From contig JAIUOF010000010.1 of the NCBI GenBank assembly GCA_020161355.1, positions 62,001-126,000 of the forward strand: a DNA stretch of 64,000 nt, written 5' to 3'. Positions 51,704 through 60,920 of the stretch are shown one piece after another. Source of the stretch: Bacteroidota bacterium (lineage in GTDB: Bacteria; Bacteroidota; Bacteroidia; Cytophagales; Spirosomataceae). The translations under genes and the position numbers were made by a program. Under the pieces are notes generated by a model. It was given only the letters and a program-made list of their open reading frames with translations. It ran no database searches and was not told where the DNA came from. Each line of letters opens with the position of its first letter. Position 1 is the stretch's first letter.

Positions 51704-52732
51704 ATGATGAATCAGTCAGAAATGTACATGAGCCGTGCCCTTGAGCTGGCGGCACTAGCCCGTGAATGGGTGAGTCCCAACCCGATGGTGGGTTGTGTGA
51801 TTGTACACAATGACCTGATTATTGGGGAAGGATTTCACCAAAAATATGGTGGACCACATGCCGAAGTCAATGCCGTAGCTGATGTAAAAAACAAAAGTTT
51901 GTTATCAGAAAGTACGGTGTATGTGAGTCTGGAGCCATGTAGTCATTTTGGGAAGACTCCTCCCTGTGCCGATTTGCTGGTAAATCTGAAAGTAAAAAAA
52001 GTAGTCATTTGTAATCTTGACCCCAATCCGCTCGTGTGCGGCAAAGGGGTTAAGCGGCTAAGGGATGCCGGTATAGAGGTAGAAACCGGAATATTGGAAA
52101 AAGAAGGGGAATGGCTAAACCGAAGGTTTTTTAAAACCATGCGAATGAAATTGCCTTATGTTATTATTAAATGGGCTGAAACGGCGGATGGTTTCGTTGC
52201 TGCCAAAGATGGGTCTCCTGTAAAAATATCCAATAGTGTAGTTGATTTTAATGTTCATCGCTGGCGGGCAGAGGAGGATGCAATTTTGGTTGGCTTCAAT
52301 ACGGTGAAAAATGATAACCCGCAATTGACAAATCGGCTTTGGCCGGAAGGCAAAAACCCGGTCAGGGTGATTATTGATAAAGCTTTGGAGCTTTCCGGAG
52401 AAAATAAAATATTTGTTGAATCTGCTCTAACCATAATCCTTAACAGTTTAAAAAATCAAAAAGAAGGTCATCTGGAATATTTAAAAATTGAAGGTGATTT
52501 TCTTCCTAATGCGATGTTGGCTTTGGCCAAAAAAGGAATTCACTCCATTTTAGTTGAGGGTGGGCCTAAAACCATCAAGTCTTTTTTTGAAGCCGGACTT
52601 TATGACGAAATAAGAGTAATAAAAAGCCCTTTAATTTTGGGTGAGGGCATTGCAGCTCCCCATGTTCCTGCAGGTATTCCTTTTCGAAAAGAAGAAAAAC
52701 TTCTGGATAATAAGATTTTTTATTACTACTAA
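51704..52732 (+). CDS. ribD: Bifunctional riboflavin deaminase/reductase
   Basis: The 342-residue fusion has the zinc deaminase domain first (GGPHAEVNAV with His52 and Glu54; PCSHFGKTPPCADLL with Cys79 and Cys88) and the NADPH-dependent reductase domain from about residue 145 (YVIIKWAETADGFVA, DNPQLTNR, SILVEGGPKTIKSFFEAGL). It carries out steps two and three of riboflavin synthesis from GTP in the cytoplasm. The ATG immediately follows the YciI stop. It converges with the 2-hydroxyacid dehydrogenase gene with only two bases between. Confidence 0.95.
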   Translation: MMNQSEMYMSRALELAALAREWVSPNPMVGCVIVHNDLIIGEGFHQKYGGPHAEVNAVADVKNKSLLSESTVYVSLEPCSHFGKTPPCADLLVNLKVKKVVICNLDPNPLVCGKGVKRLRDAGIEVETGILEKEGEWLNRRFFKTMRMKLPYVIIKWAETADGFVAAKDGSPVKISNSVVDFNVHRWRAEEDAILVGFNTVKNDNPQLTNRLWPEGKNPVRVIIDKALELSGENKIFVESALTIILNSLKNQKEGHLEYLKIEGDFLPNAMLALAKKGIHSILVEGGPKTIKSFFEAGLYDEIRVIKSPLILGEGIAAPHVPAGIPFRKEEKLLDNKIFYYY

Positions 52733-52734
52733 AT

Positions 52735-53679
52735 TCATTCTATCACATTCTGAGGCATTCCTTCCAGAAACAGCCTTATATTTTCAAAAACAATATCCAT
52801 TAATCTGTTTCTGGCCTCGATACTCGCCCATGCGATATGCGGAGATATTTTGCAGTTTTTCAGTCCAAGAAAAGGGTGATCCATCTGGGGTGGTTCTGTG
52901 GATAATACATCGAGATAGGCTCCGGCAATGATATCGTTTTCAAGTGCATTTTTTAAATCAGTTTCATTGATTAATCCCCCGCGAGCTGTATTTAGGAGAA
53001 TAGCTGTTTTTTTCATTTTTTCAAAAGCCTTACTGTCCATCAATTTCTCATTTTCCTGATTTAATGGACAATGCAAACTCACAAAATCTGATTTCTCCAA
53101 CAATGAATCAAGATTAGTCTGGGAAATTCCTTCAATATTATCCAGCAATGGATTGGGCTTAAATACCAATACTTTCATTCCAAAAGCCAATGCCAGTTGA
53201 GCTACTTTTTGGCCAATATTACCAAAGCCAATAAGTCCTAATGTTTTGCCTGAAAGTTCAGAAAAAGTATAATCATAATAACAAAAATCGGGTTGAGAGG
53301 CCCATTTTTTCAGATTATTATGCTCCGGCAAGCGATTAGTGAATGCCAGCATCATGGCAATTACGTGTTGAGCTACTGCATCAGAACTATAATTCCGGGC
53401 ATTAGTTACAATTATTCCTTTTTGTTTTGCGGCGGCTATATCTACCACATTATATCCGGTAGCGGTTACTCCAATATATTTCAAATCAGGAAGTTGTTTC
53501 ATTATTTCAGTCGAAATCACCACTTTATTGGTCAGGATTATTTCGGCACCTTTTGCTCTTTCCAAAACCTGCTCCGGGGCAGTGCGGTCATAATGTATAA
53601 AATCCCCCAATTGATTGAATCTATCCAGATTTACTTCTTTCGGGTTAACGGTATAGGAGTCAAGGAAAACTATTTTCAT
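52735..53679 (-). CDS. D-2-hydroxyacid dehydrogenase (NAD)
   Basis: The 314-residue protein has the two-domain D-isomer dehydrogenase fold: ATGYNVVDIAAAKQKGI, the NAD site GLIGFGNIGQKVA near residue 150, VSLHCPLNQENEKLM, the catalytic Arg in LNTARGGLINE, Glu in DVLSTEPP and His in ISPHIAWAS. It resembles the glycerate/hydroxypyruvate reductase subgroup (IPEHN-like region at RLPEHNNLKKW). The exact substrate cannot be told from sequence. It acts in the cytoplasm and seems to be monocistronic. Confidence 0.9.
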   Translation of the reverse strand: MKIVFLDSYTVNPKEVNLDRFNQLGDFIHYDRTAPEQVLERAKGAEIILTNKVVISTEIMKQLPDLKYIGVTATGYNVVDIAAAKQKGIIVTNARNYSSDAVAQHVIAMMLAFTNRLPEHNNLKKWASQPDFCYYDYTFSELSGKTLGLIGFGNIGQKVAQLALAFGMKVLVFKPNPLLDNIEGISQTNLDSLLEKSDFVSLHCPLNQENEKLMDSKAFEKMKKTAILLNTARGGLINETDLKNALENDIIAGAYLDVLSTEPPQMDHPFLGLKNCKISPHIAWASIEARNRLMDIVFENIRLFLEGMPQNVIE

Positions 53680-53766
53680 TTTCTAAAAATTTTCCAAAGA
53701 AAACCATTATTTATCAATTCAAAACAATTCATTATTTAATAAAACACTGCAATCGCCAATTTTCCT

Positions 53767-53774
53767 TATTTTTG
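53767..53774 (+). promoter_or_regulatory. -7 box (TAnnTTTG) of the GH95 gene
   Basis: TATTTTTG matches the consensus exactly and lies 23 bases before the start codon. No -33 TTTG is seen at the usual spacing. Confidence 0.4.
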
Positions 53775-53797
53775 AGAAACATTCAAACCTTAAAAAA

Positions 53798-56185
53798 ATG
53801 AAGTTCAAATTCCTTCTCTTTTGCCTGCTTTCTCAATATTCTTTTTCCCAAAAAACGCCTTTAAAACTGTGGTACAAACAACCTGCAGGCTATTTTGAAG
53901 AAGCATTGCCCATCGGAAATGGGATGCAGGGAGCTACTATTTTTGGAGGTACCGAGACCGATAAAATATTTCTAAATGACCTCACTTTGTGGTCGGGAGA
54001 GCCGGTAAATCCCAATATGAATCCTGAAGCTAACAAATATTCACCATTGGTGAGAGAAGCTTTGAAAAATGAAAATTACAAGGCTGCCGATTCATTAATT
54101 AGAAATATTCAGGGGAAATTCTCGGAATCTTATGCTCCTTTGGGAACGCTGTATTTTGATTTCAAAAAAGGAAAATCGGAAAAATATTACCGCGAATTGT
54201 CGCTTGATGATGCCATCGCTAAAGTAAATTATGAGCAGGATGGTGCGAAAATCAGTCGTGAATATTTTTTCTCAAATCCTGACAAGGTTTTTATTATCAA
54301 GATAAAAAGTTCAGTCCCCGGAAAATTGAATTTCGATGTCAGGTTTGAATCTCTTCTGAAATATTCGGTTAAATCCCAAAACAAAGCCTTGATTTTTGAA
54401 GGCAGAGCACCGATTAAAGCCGATCCCAATTATGTGAATAACAACATTGATCCTGTAGTTTATGCTGAAAATAGGGGTACAAGATTTTTTGGAAATATAA
54501 CTTTACAAAATACAGGTGGAAAAATTGGGAAAACAGAAAACATTATCTCTGTTCAAAATGCCACAGAAGTCATAGTGATTGTGAGTATGGCCACCAGCTT
54601 CAATGGATTTGATAAAGATCCATTTACACAAGGGAAAGATGAAAAAGCCATTGTAAAAAATCAGCTAGGTGAGATGCAATCAAAATCTTATGAAGTCTTA
54701 AAAAACAGACATTTAGCAGATTATAAGAAATATTTTGACCGGGTAAAACTCGATTTAAATCCCGGAAAAATCCAAGACATGCCAACCGACGAAAGATTAA
54801 GAATATACGCCACAGGAGCTGAAGATCGCTATCTGGAAACCTTATATTTCCAGTTTGGCAGATATTTGCTCATCAGCAGTTCGAGGACATCAGGAGTACC
54901 AGCCAACCTGCAGGGCTTGTGGAATCCTTATGTGAGGCCACCGTGGAGCAGCAATTACACGATGAACATCAACGCCGAAGAAAACTATTGGCTGGCAGAA
55001 AATACCAATCTTTCTGAATTGCATGCCCCTTTTCTTTCATTTATTGAAAATCTTGAAAAAACAGGTCGAATCACCGCCAAAACCTTCTACGGAGCCAACG
55101 GCTGGGCTTGTCACCATAATTCTGATATCTGGGCCATGACCAATCCGGTGGGTAATTTTGGCAAAGGTGACCCCGTATGGGCCAACTGGGCCATGGGAGG
55201 TACCTGGGCCAGTACGCATTTGTGGGAACATTATCTTTTCACGAAAGACAACCTGTTCCTGAAAGAAAAAGCCTATCCACTCATGAAAGGTGCTGCTGAA
55301 TTTTGTCTTTCGATGCTCGTAAAAGATCAGAACGACCAATATATTACTTCACCTTCTACTTCTCCCGAAAACATCTATATCACTGACAAAGGTTACAAAG
55401 GGGCGACACTTTATGGGGGGACGGCCGACATTGCGATGATAAAAGAGCTTTTCATTGATTTGATAAGTGCTATAAACGTTTTGGAAAACGACTGGGATTT
55501 TAAAAATAAACTGGAAGAAGTATTGGCCAATCTGCACCCTTATCAGGTGGGCAAAAAGGGGAATTTGCAGGAGTGGTATTATGATTGGGCCGACGCTGAG
55601 CCCCAGCATCGTCATCAGTCACATTTGTACGGTATGTTTCCCGGGTCGCACCTAAATATGACAGAAACTCCAGGTCTTGCCAAAGCAGTAAAAACTACGC
55701 TGGAAATCAAAGGCGACGAAACCACCGGCTGGTCAAAAGGTTGGAGAATAAACCTGTGGGCACGGCTCTGGGATGGTAACCGGGCATATAAAATGTACCG
55801 AGAGCTGCTAAAATATGTAGAGCCAGACGGTGTTAAAGTGAATTACGCGAGGGGAGGAGGTACCTATCCCAACCTTTTTGATGCCCATCCACCATTTCAG
55901 ATTGATGGTAACTTTGGGGGAGCCGCTGCTGTAGCTGAAATGCTGATTCAGAGTAGCCCTGAGAGGATTATCTTACTTCCGGCATTGCCAGACACCTGGA
56001 AAACCGGCTCCGTAAAAGGGCTGAAAGCCCGCGGTGGCTTTGAAGTAGATATGAGTTGGGAAGCAGGGAAGCTTAAAACTTTGACTATCAAAGGCAAACC
56101 GGGTGGCGAAACGGAGCTTGTTTATAAAGATTTTGTAAAAAACATCTCTTTGGAAAAGGATAAAATATTTGAAGCAAAGTTTTAA
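53798..56185 (+). CDS. Glycoside hydrolase family 95 (alpha-L-fucosidase type)
   Basis: The 795-residue protein has a signal peptide (about 1-17, ending SFSQ). The N-terminal beta-sandwich begins PLKLWYKQPAGYFEEALPIGNG, typical of GH95, and the (alpha/alpha)6 barrel carries the catalytic signatures NYTMNINAEENYW (the two Asn), SPSTSPEN (the general acid Glu) and PPFQIDGNFGGAA (the Asp that activates an Asn). Known members are inverting 1,2-alpha-L-fucosidases, with some L-galactosidases. It should act outside the cytoplasm on fucosylated or L-galactose-containing glycans. No SusCD pair is adjacent, so this is not a classic polysaccharide utilisation locus. Confidence 0.93.
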   Translation: MKFKFLLFCLLSQYSFSQKTPLKLWYKQPAGYFEEALPIGNGMQGATIFGGTETDKIFLNDLTLWSGEPVNPNMNPEANKYSPLVREALKNENYKAADSLIRNIQGKFSESYAPLGTLYFDFKKGKSEKYYRELSLDDAIAKVNYEQDGAKISREYFFSNPDKVFIIKIKSSVPGKLNFDVRFESLLKYSVKSQNKALIFEGRAPIKADPNYVNNNIDPVVYAENRGTRFFGNITLQNTGGKIGKTENIISVQNATEVIVIVSMATSFNGFDKDPFTQGKDEKAIVKNQLGEMQSKSYEVLKNRHLADYKKYFDRVKLDLNPGKIQDMPTDERLRIYATGAEDRYLETLYFQFGRYLLISSSRTSGVPANLQGLWNPYVRPPWSSNYTMNINAEENYWLAENTNLSELHAPFLSFIENLEKTGRITAKTFYGANGWACHHNSDIWAMTNPVGNFGKGDPVWANWAMGGTWASTHLWEHYLFTKDNLFLKEKAYPLMKGAAEFCLSMLVKDQNDQYITSPSTSPENIYITDKGYKGATLYGGTADIAMIKELFIDLISAINVLENDWDFKNKLEEVLANLHPYQVGKKGNLQEWYYDWADAEPQHRHQSHLYGMFPGSHLNMTETPGLAKAVKTTLEIKGDETTGWSKGWRINLWARLWDGNRAYKMYRELLKYVEPDGVKVNYARGGGTYPNLFDAHPPFQIDGNFGGAAAVAEMLIQSSPERIILLPALPDTWKTGSVKGLKARGGFEVDMSWEAGKLKTLTIKGKPGGETELVYKDFVKNISLEKDKIFEAKF

Positions 56186-56230
56186 ACCTTGGCTTATTTT
56201 TTGTGTCAAATTGATTAAACTCCCGATCCT

Positions 56231-57823
56231 ATGAAGTCCTTCGGACCTGTCAGTCATGAAAAATTTACGGGTACATTTGATGCAAAAGCCAGAAAACATC
56301 TACTAAGCCGGACACTTTTTGGGATTAGCCTGAAAGACGTTCAGAAATTTGAAAAGTATAATCTGGATCAAGCCATAAATGAATTGGTAAAAGTAGCCCC
56401 AACACCCAATCCTCCGGTCAATCACTATGAGTCTGTAGTAAAAGATACCACGGGGGTGGCATTAGGTCAAACCTGGGTCAATGCCCTTTACGGAGATGGA
56501 ACTGTAAACAGTCGCCGACAGCAGTCACTCAAGGCCTGGTGGATATTGCAGATGCATTTTCAGACTACTACTATACATGAAAAAATGTGCTTGTTTTGGC
56601 ACAACCATTTTGCAACTGAAATCAGCAATTATAATGATGCCCGCATGGGCTATAAATATCTGAATACCGTCAGAAAACATGCCCTGGGGAATTTCAAAGA
56701 TTTTGTAAAGGCTATGACCCTTGAGCCTGCGATGCTAATCTACCTTAACGGCAACCAGAATACTAAAACCGCTCCAGACGAAAACTATGCCCGGGAATTG
56801 CAGGAATTGTTTACCCTCGGCAAAGGTCCTAACTCAAAATATACCGAAGATGATGTCAAAAGTGCAGCAAAAGTATTGACAGGGTATCGGGTAAACCGGG
56901 ATACGGTTACTTCCTACTTTCAGGCTGACAGACATGATGCTACCGATAAGAAGTTTTCGGCATTCTTTGGAAATAAAACTATAATCGGTCACACGGGTGA
57001 CTTTGCTCAAAATGAGCTCGACGAGCTGCTCACCATGATATTTTCGGTAGAGGAGGTTAGTTTGTTTATTGTTAGAAAACTATACATTTTCTTTTTTTAC
57101 TACGAAATCACGGCAGAGATAGAAGAGAAATTCATAGTACCAATAGCCAAAATATTCAGAGACAGTAAATTTGAGATCGCTCCTGTATTGAAAGCCATGT
57201 TTTCGAGCAAGCATTTTTTTGATCCCGAATTGCATGGAGCAGTAATCAAAAGCCCGGTCGATCTTATTTTGGGGGTTATGCGGGTTTTTGAACCTACCTG
57301 GCCGGTATATGAAAATTATATTCTTGAATTTTACCAACTTGCAAATGACATCGGTGGTATCGCCGATAAAGGAGAACAGTTTTTAGGAGATCCTCCCAGT
57401 GTGGCCGGTTGGCCTGCATATTATCAGTCACCGGTTTTTCACGAAATCTGGATTAACTCAACCACTTTGCCGCAAAGAACTAAGGCCAGCGATAATTTCA
57501 TAGCCAAAGGTCTTAAGCGAAATAACCAAACATTGAGTTTTGATCCCATAACATTCATTTCAAAACTCAGGAATCCTTCAGATCCAAATGCTTTGATCGA
57601 GGAACTTACGACGCTGTTTTTTCAAATTGATTTTTCGGCAAAAACAAAATCTGATCTTAAAACCGACTTTTTACTCGACAATCAGGCCTCAGATTACTAT
57701 TGGACAGAAATATGGACAGCAGCTAAAGAAAAACCTACCAATACCAATCTAAGTTTGGTGAATACCAAGCTGAGGAAACTACTCACCTATTTGATGGACT
57801 TACCCGAATACCAACTGCATTAA
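56231..57823 (+). CDS. DUF1800 family protein
   Basis: The 530-residue protein starts with ARKHLLSRTLFGISLKDV and has the family marks MCLFWHNHFATEIS, MLIYLNGNQNTKTAPDENYARELQELFTLG and YTEDDVKSAAKVLTGY. DUF1800 proteins are largely helical, of unknown function, and almost always encoded next to a DUF1501 protein, as here (three bases downstream). No signal peptide is obvious, so it may depend on its partner for export or act inside the cell. Confidence 0.9.
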   Translation: MKSFGPVSHEKFTGTFDAKARKHLLSRTLFGISLKDVQKFEKYNLDQAINELVKVAPTPNPPVNHYESVVKDTTGVALGQTWVNALYGDGTVNSRRQQSLKAWWILQMHFQTTTIHEKMCLFWHNHFATEISNYNDARMGYKYLNTVRKHALGNFKDFVKAMTLEPAMLIYLNGNQNTKTAPDENYARELQELFTLGKGPNSKYTEDDVKSAAKVLTGYRVNRDTVTSYFQADRHDATDKKFSAFFGNKTIIGHTGDFAQNELDELLTMIFSVEEVSLFIVRKLYIFFFYYEITAEIEEKFIVPIAKIFRDSKFEIAPVLKAMFSSKHFFDPELHGAVIKSPVDLILGVMRVFEPTWPVYENYILEFYQLANDIGGIADKGEQFLGDPPSVAGWPAYYQSPVFHEIWINSTTLPQRTKASDNFIAKGLKRNNQTLSFDPITFISKLRNPSDPNALIEELTTLFFQIDFSAKTKSDLKTDFLLDNQASDYYWTEIWTAAKEKPTNTNLSLVNTKLRKLLTYLMDLPEYQLH

Positions 57824-57826
57824 ACC

Positions 57827-59368
57827 ATGAAAAGAAGAGATTTTATAAAAAACTCAATGACCGGTTTAATGGCTCCGGTTTTACTTGACAGACAAAATTT
57901 GTGGGGGATGGGTCGCCTCAGTGAGAGTCTGTTAGAAAATGATAAAGTGCTGGTAGTGATACAATTAAATGGGGGTAATGACGGGCTGAATACCATTATT
58001 CCTGTCAATCAATACGCCAATTACCTCAATGCCCGGAAAAATATTGCCATCACTGAGAATAAACTCCTAAAAATTGGCCAAAGTGACCAAATTGGGCTCC
58101 ATTTTTCATTAAAAAACCTAACAGGTATGTTTGCTGAGGGGCAGGCCGGTATCATCCAGGATGTGGGATATCCCAATCCCAACTATTCACATTTCAGAGC
58201 GACTGATATCTGGAATACAGCTTCTGATTCAAATGAGGTGTTGGAGAGTGGTTGGGCTGGCAGGTACCTGGCACTCGAGCATCCCAATTTTCCGGAAGGC
58301 TATCCATCTGAAAAATATCCCGATCCACTCGCGATTCAGATAGGCTCAGTGGTCTCTACAGCTCTGCAAGGGCCGATTTTCAGTATGGGTATGTCCATTT
58401 CAGACACCGCAAATTTTTATAATCTCATTGACGATACAGTAGAGCCTGCTCCCAACACCTTGGCTGGAAAAGAATTGAGTTTTATTCGTAAAATTTCGAG
58501 CCAAACCAATCAATACGCATCCACAATAAAAGCCGCTGCTCTAAAAGTTAGTCAGCAAAAAGAATATCCTAACCTCAATCTTGCCAATCAGCTGAAAATT
58601 GTTGCCAGATTGATTGCAGGCGGATTGAAAACCAAAATATATTATGTAAAACTGGGTGGTTTTGATACTCACAGCAGCCAAACCGTCGCTACAGATACCA
58701 GCACCGGGACTCATGCCAACCTTCTTGCTCAGCTCGCCGACGCTATCAAGGCTTTTCAGGATGACCTTAAATTTTTAGGTGTGCAAGACAGGGTGCTGGG
58801 TATGACCTATTCTGAATTTGGTCGCAGGATAAAGTCTAACGCAAGCCTTGGAACCGATCATGGAGCTGCGGCACCATTATTTTATTTTGGGGCAAAAGTC
58901 AATTCCAGATATTTTGGAAAACCGACAACTATATCGGCTTCAGTGGGTAATAATGATAATATCCCGATGCAATATGACTTCAGGGCGGTTTACGCTTCCA
59001 TTTTTAAATATTGGTTTTGTGTCGATTCTTCCGAAATAAAAAACATTCTTTTGGATGAATTTGAGGCTTTGCCAATAACATTGGGTGGCAATTGCGGAAA
59101 CCTGCTTGCCAATGAACCCGAAAAAGCCAGTGACTTGCTTTTAGTCTACCCAAATCCTTTTTCTGATCAAATATTTTTCAAAATAAATGAAGAAAACCCA
59201 CAAGGTAACCTACAGGTGTATGACCTGAAAGGATTTGTGGTCATCCCGGAAATTGAAGTAAACCAAAAAGATTTCTCCCTGAATTTAAGCCATTTGCCAA
59301 CAGGGATTTATTTTGCAAAATACCAAAATGCCGTGTCTCAGAAAACTGTTCGGCTTGTCAAACGCTGA
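57827..59368 (+). CDS. DUF1501 family protein with T9SS type A sorting domain
   Basis: The 513-residue protein begins MKRRDFIKNS, a twin-arginine-like leader but with a weak hydrophobic part. The DUF1501 domain shows VVIQLNGGNDGLNTIIP, GYPNPNYSHFRATDIWNTAS and MTYSEFGRRIKSNASLGTDHG, resembling the sulfatase/alkaline phosphatase superfamily with a metal-type Asp/His site. The last about 75 residues (LVYPNPFSDQIFFKI, LPTGIYFAKYQN, TVRLVKR) are a T9SS type A signal. The protein is therefore expected outside the outer membrane. Its substrate is unknown. It is co-transcribed with the DUF1800 gene. Confidence 0.9.
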   Translation: MKRRDFIKNSMTGLMAPVLLDRQNLWGMGRLSESLLENDKVLVVIQLNGGNDGLNTIIPVNQYANYLNARKNIAITENKLLKIGQSDQIGLHFSLKNLTGMFAEGQAGIIQDVGYPNPNYSHFRATDIWNTASDSNEVLESGWAGRYLALEHPNFPEGYPSEKYPDPLAIQIGSVVSTALQGPIFSMGMSISDTANFYNLIDDTVEPAPNTLAGKELSFIRKISSQTNQYASTIKAAALKVSQQKEYPNLNLANQLKIVARLIAGGLKTKIYYVKLGGFDTHSSQTVATDTSTGTHANLLAQLADAIKAFQDDLKFLGVQDRVLGMTYSEFGRRIKSNASLGTDHGAAAPLFYFGAKVNSRYFGKPTTISASVGNNDNIPMQYDFRAVYASIFKYWFCVDSSEIKNILLDEFEALPITLGGNCGNLLANEPEKASDLLLVYPNPFSDQIFFKINEENPQGNLQVYDLKGFVVIPEIEVNQKDFSLNLSHLPTGIYFAKYQNAVSQKTVRLVKR

Positions 59369-59372
59369 AGTT

Positions 59373-59663
59373 TCAGGTGAGTTTGTTTGAACTCAAAAAC
59401 ATAATTACCAGTAAAATCACGAAAATCAGAGGAATCAAACTTACCCAAAGAGCAGTTGAATAATTGCCTCTTGAAAAGAGAATCCACGAGATGATTTGCG
59501 TAATAATGATCGAAGCCGGAATAGCCAGCACGGTGAAAAATAAGGTCCAGGTGCGGGTAGTGGCTCCTGAGTCAAACAAAAATGGTGAAAATATAGCCAT
59601 ATACAAGGCCGGAAGTAAAGATATAGAGGCCAGAATGTTGACAATCAAAACTATTGACTTCAT
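59373..59663 (-). CDS. Small hypothetical membrane protein
   Basis: The 96-residue protein has three predicted transmembrane helices (about 3-28, 38-62 and 71-91) and few charged residues. No family is recognised. It converges on the DUF1501 gene with four bases between and is divergent from the DUF4097 gene. Composition and length look like a real gene, but evidence is limited. Confidence 0.6.
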   Translation of the reverse strand: MKSIVLIVNILASISLLPALYMAIFSPFLFDSGATTRTWTLFFTVLAIPASIIITQIISWILFSRGNYSTALWVSLIPLIFVILLVIMFLSSNKLT

Positions 59664-59829
59664 GGTTTATTTGGGTTTAAATTTTTGTAAAAATAGAAAT
59701 TTTTTCAATAGAATATCATCGAAAAAAAAGCTGCAAGAAATATCATTTTAGAAATCAATATTTTCCTCTGCTATTCATGCAACCATTTTTATCAGGAATC
59801 ATCTTTGATAAAAACTTAAATATAATCAT

Positions 59830-60855
59830 ATGAAAAAGTATAATCTACTGGTATTGATGTGTTTTGCATTGACGCTTGTCTTTGCACAATCCAAAGATGA
59901 AAAACCGTATCTGGTAAAAAACTTCAGCAATGAAAAGATTGAAAAACTACAGGTGAACACTTCGGGAGGTGGTATAAAAGTGGCCGGAACCGACTCTAAA
60001 GATGCTCAGGTAAGAGTTTTTGTAAGAAAAAACAATAATTATTACGTGCAGGGAGACAAAGAAATTGAAGATGAACTTAACCGTTATATCATAGATGTGG
60101 GTTTTAGCGAAGGTACTATTGTTTGTTCTGCCAAACCTCGTGAACCCAAGTCAGGTAATTACAGACTTTCGATAGGTTTTGAAGTAGATGTACCTAAAAA
60201 TATCGATACCGATCTTCATACTTCGGGAGGGGGCATCACCATGAAAAACCTCAATGGTAACCTGAAATTTAAAACATCAGGTGGTGGACTGAAACTGGCC
60301 GGTCTTTCAGGAAAAGTAGAAGGCAAAACATCTGGTGGTGGCATTGACCTGATTGACTCTGAAGGAAATATCAACTTAAATACCAGCGGTGGCGGCATAG
60401 ATGTATCAAACAGCAAAGGCGATATTTATCTTAACACTTCGGGTGGTGGCATTGATCTTAAAAATCTGAAAGGTAATATTGTGGCCTACACAAGTGGTGG
60501 TGGTATAGATGTAGAAACTGTAAAAGGTAGCCTGGATGTAAAAACATCAGGTGGAGGAATCGATCTCAATAATGTGGCGGGTGATATAAGTGCAAAGACT
60601 TCGGGAGGCGGTATCGATGCCAAAATTGTTAAAATCGGAGAATACCTGCACCTAAGCACCAGTGCCGGCAATATCAATGTGGACTTGCCTTTCAATCAGG
60701 GGATGGATCTTGATCTTTCGGCCAGGAAAATCAAAAGTACAAAACTGGCAAAAGTGAGTAATAATCTGGAAAGTGGGAAAGTAAAAGGAAAAGTAAATGG
60801 CGGAGGAGCAGAAGTAAAAATCACAGCTTCGGTGGGAAGTATCATTGTAGAATAA
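59830..60855 (+). CDS. DUF4097-type beta-helix repeat protein
   Basis: The 341-residue protein has a signal peptide (about 1-20, ending VFAQ). From residue 40 to 290 it contains nine copies of TSGGG(I/L) and one variant (TSAGNIN). The last seven are spaced about 18 residues apart in the pattern TSGGGIDLxxxxGxIxxx, which predicts a right-handed parallel beta-helix or stacked beta-roll. DUF4097 proteins are adhesin-like or of unknown function. The codons of the repeats vary, so the repeats are old or under purifying selection. It is followed by a strong terminator. Confidence 0.85.
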   Translation: MKKYNLLVLMCFALTLVFAQSKDEKPYLVKNFSNEKIEKLQVNTSGGGIKVAGTDSKDAQVRVFVRKNNNYYVQGDKEIEDELNRYIIDVGFSEGTIVCSAKPREPKSGNYRLSIGFEVDVPKNIDTDLHTSGGGITMKNLNGNLKFKTSGGGLKLAGLSGKVEGKTSGGGIDLIDSEGNINLNTSGGGIDVSNSKGDIYLNTSGGGIDLKNLKGNIVAYTSGGGIDVETVKGSLDVKTSGGGIDLNNVAGDISAKTSGGGIDAKIVKIGEYLHLSTSAGNINVDLPFNQGMDLDLSARKIKSTKLAKVSNNLESGKVKGKVNGGGAEVKITASVGSIIVE

Positions 60856-60869
60856 CCCTATAAACTATA

Positions 60870-60910
60870 AAAGCCACGGTTTCCGGCTGGATTCCGTGGC
60901 TTTGTTTTTT
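60870..60910 (+). terminator. Intrinsic terminator after the DUF4097 gene
   Basis: AAAGCCACGG (60870-60879) pairs perfectly with CCGTGGCTTT (60894-60903) across a 14-base loop and is followed by GT6. It may also serve the convergent gene. Confidence 0.85.
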
Positions 60911-60920
60911 CAAAAATATA

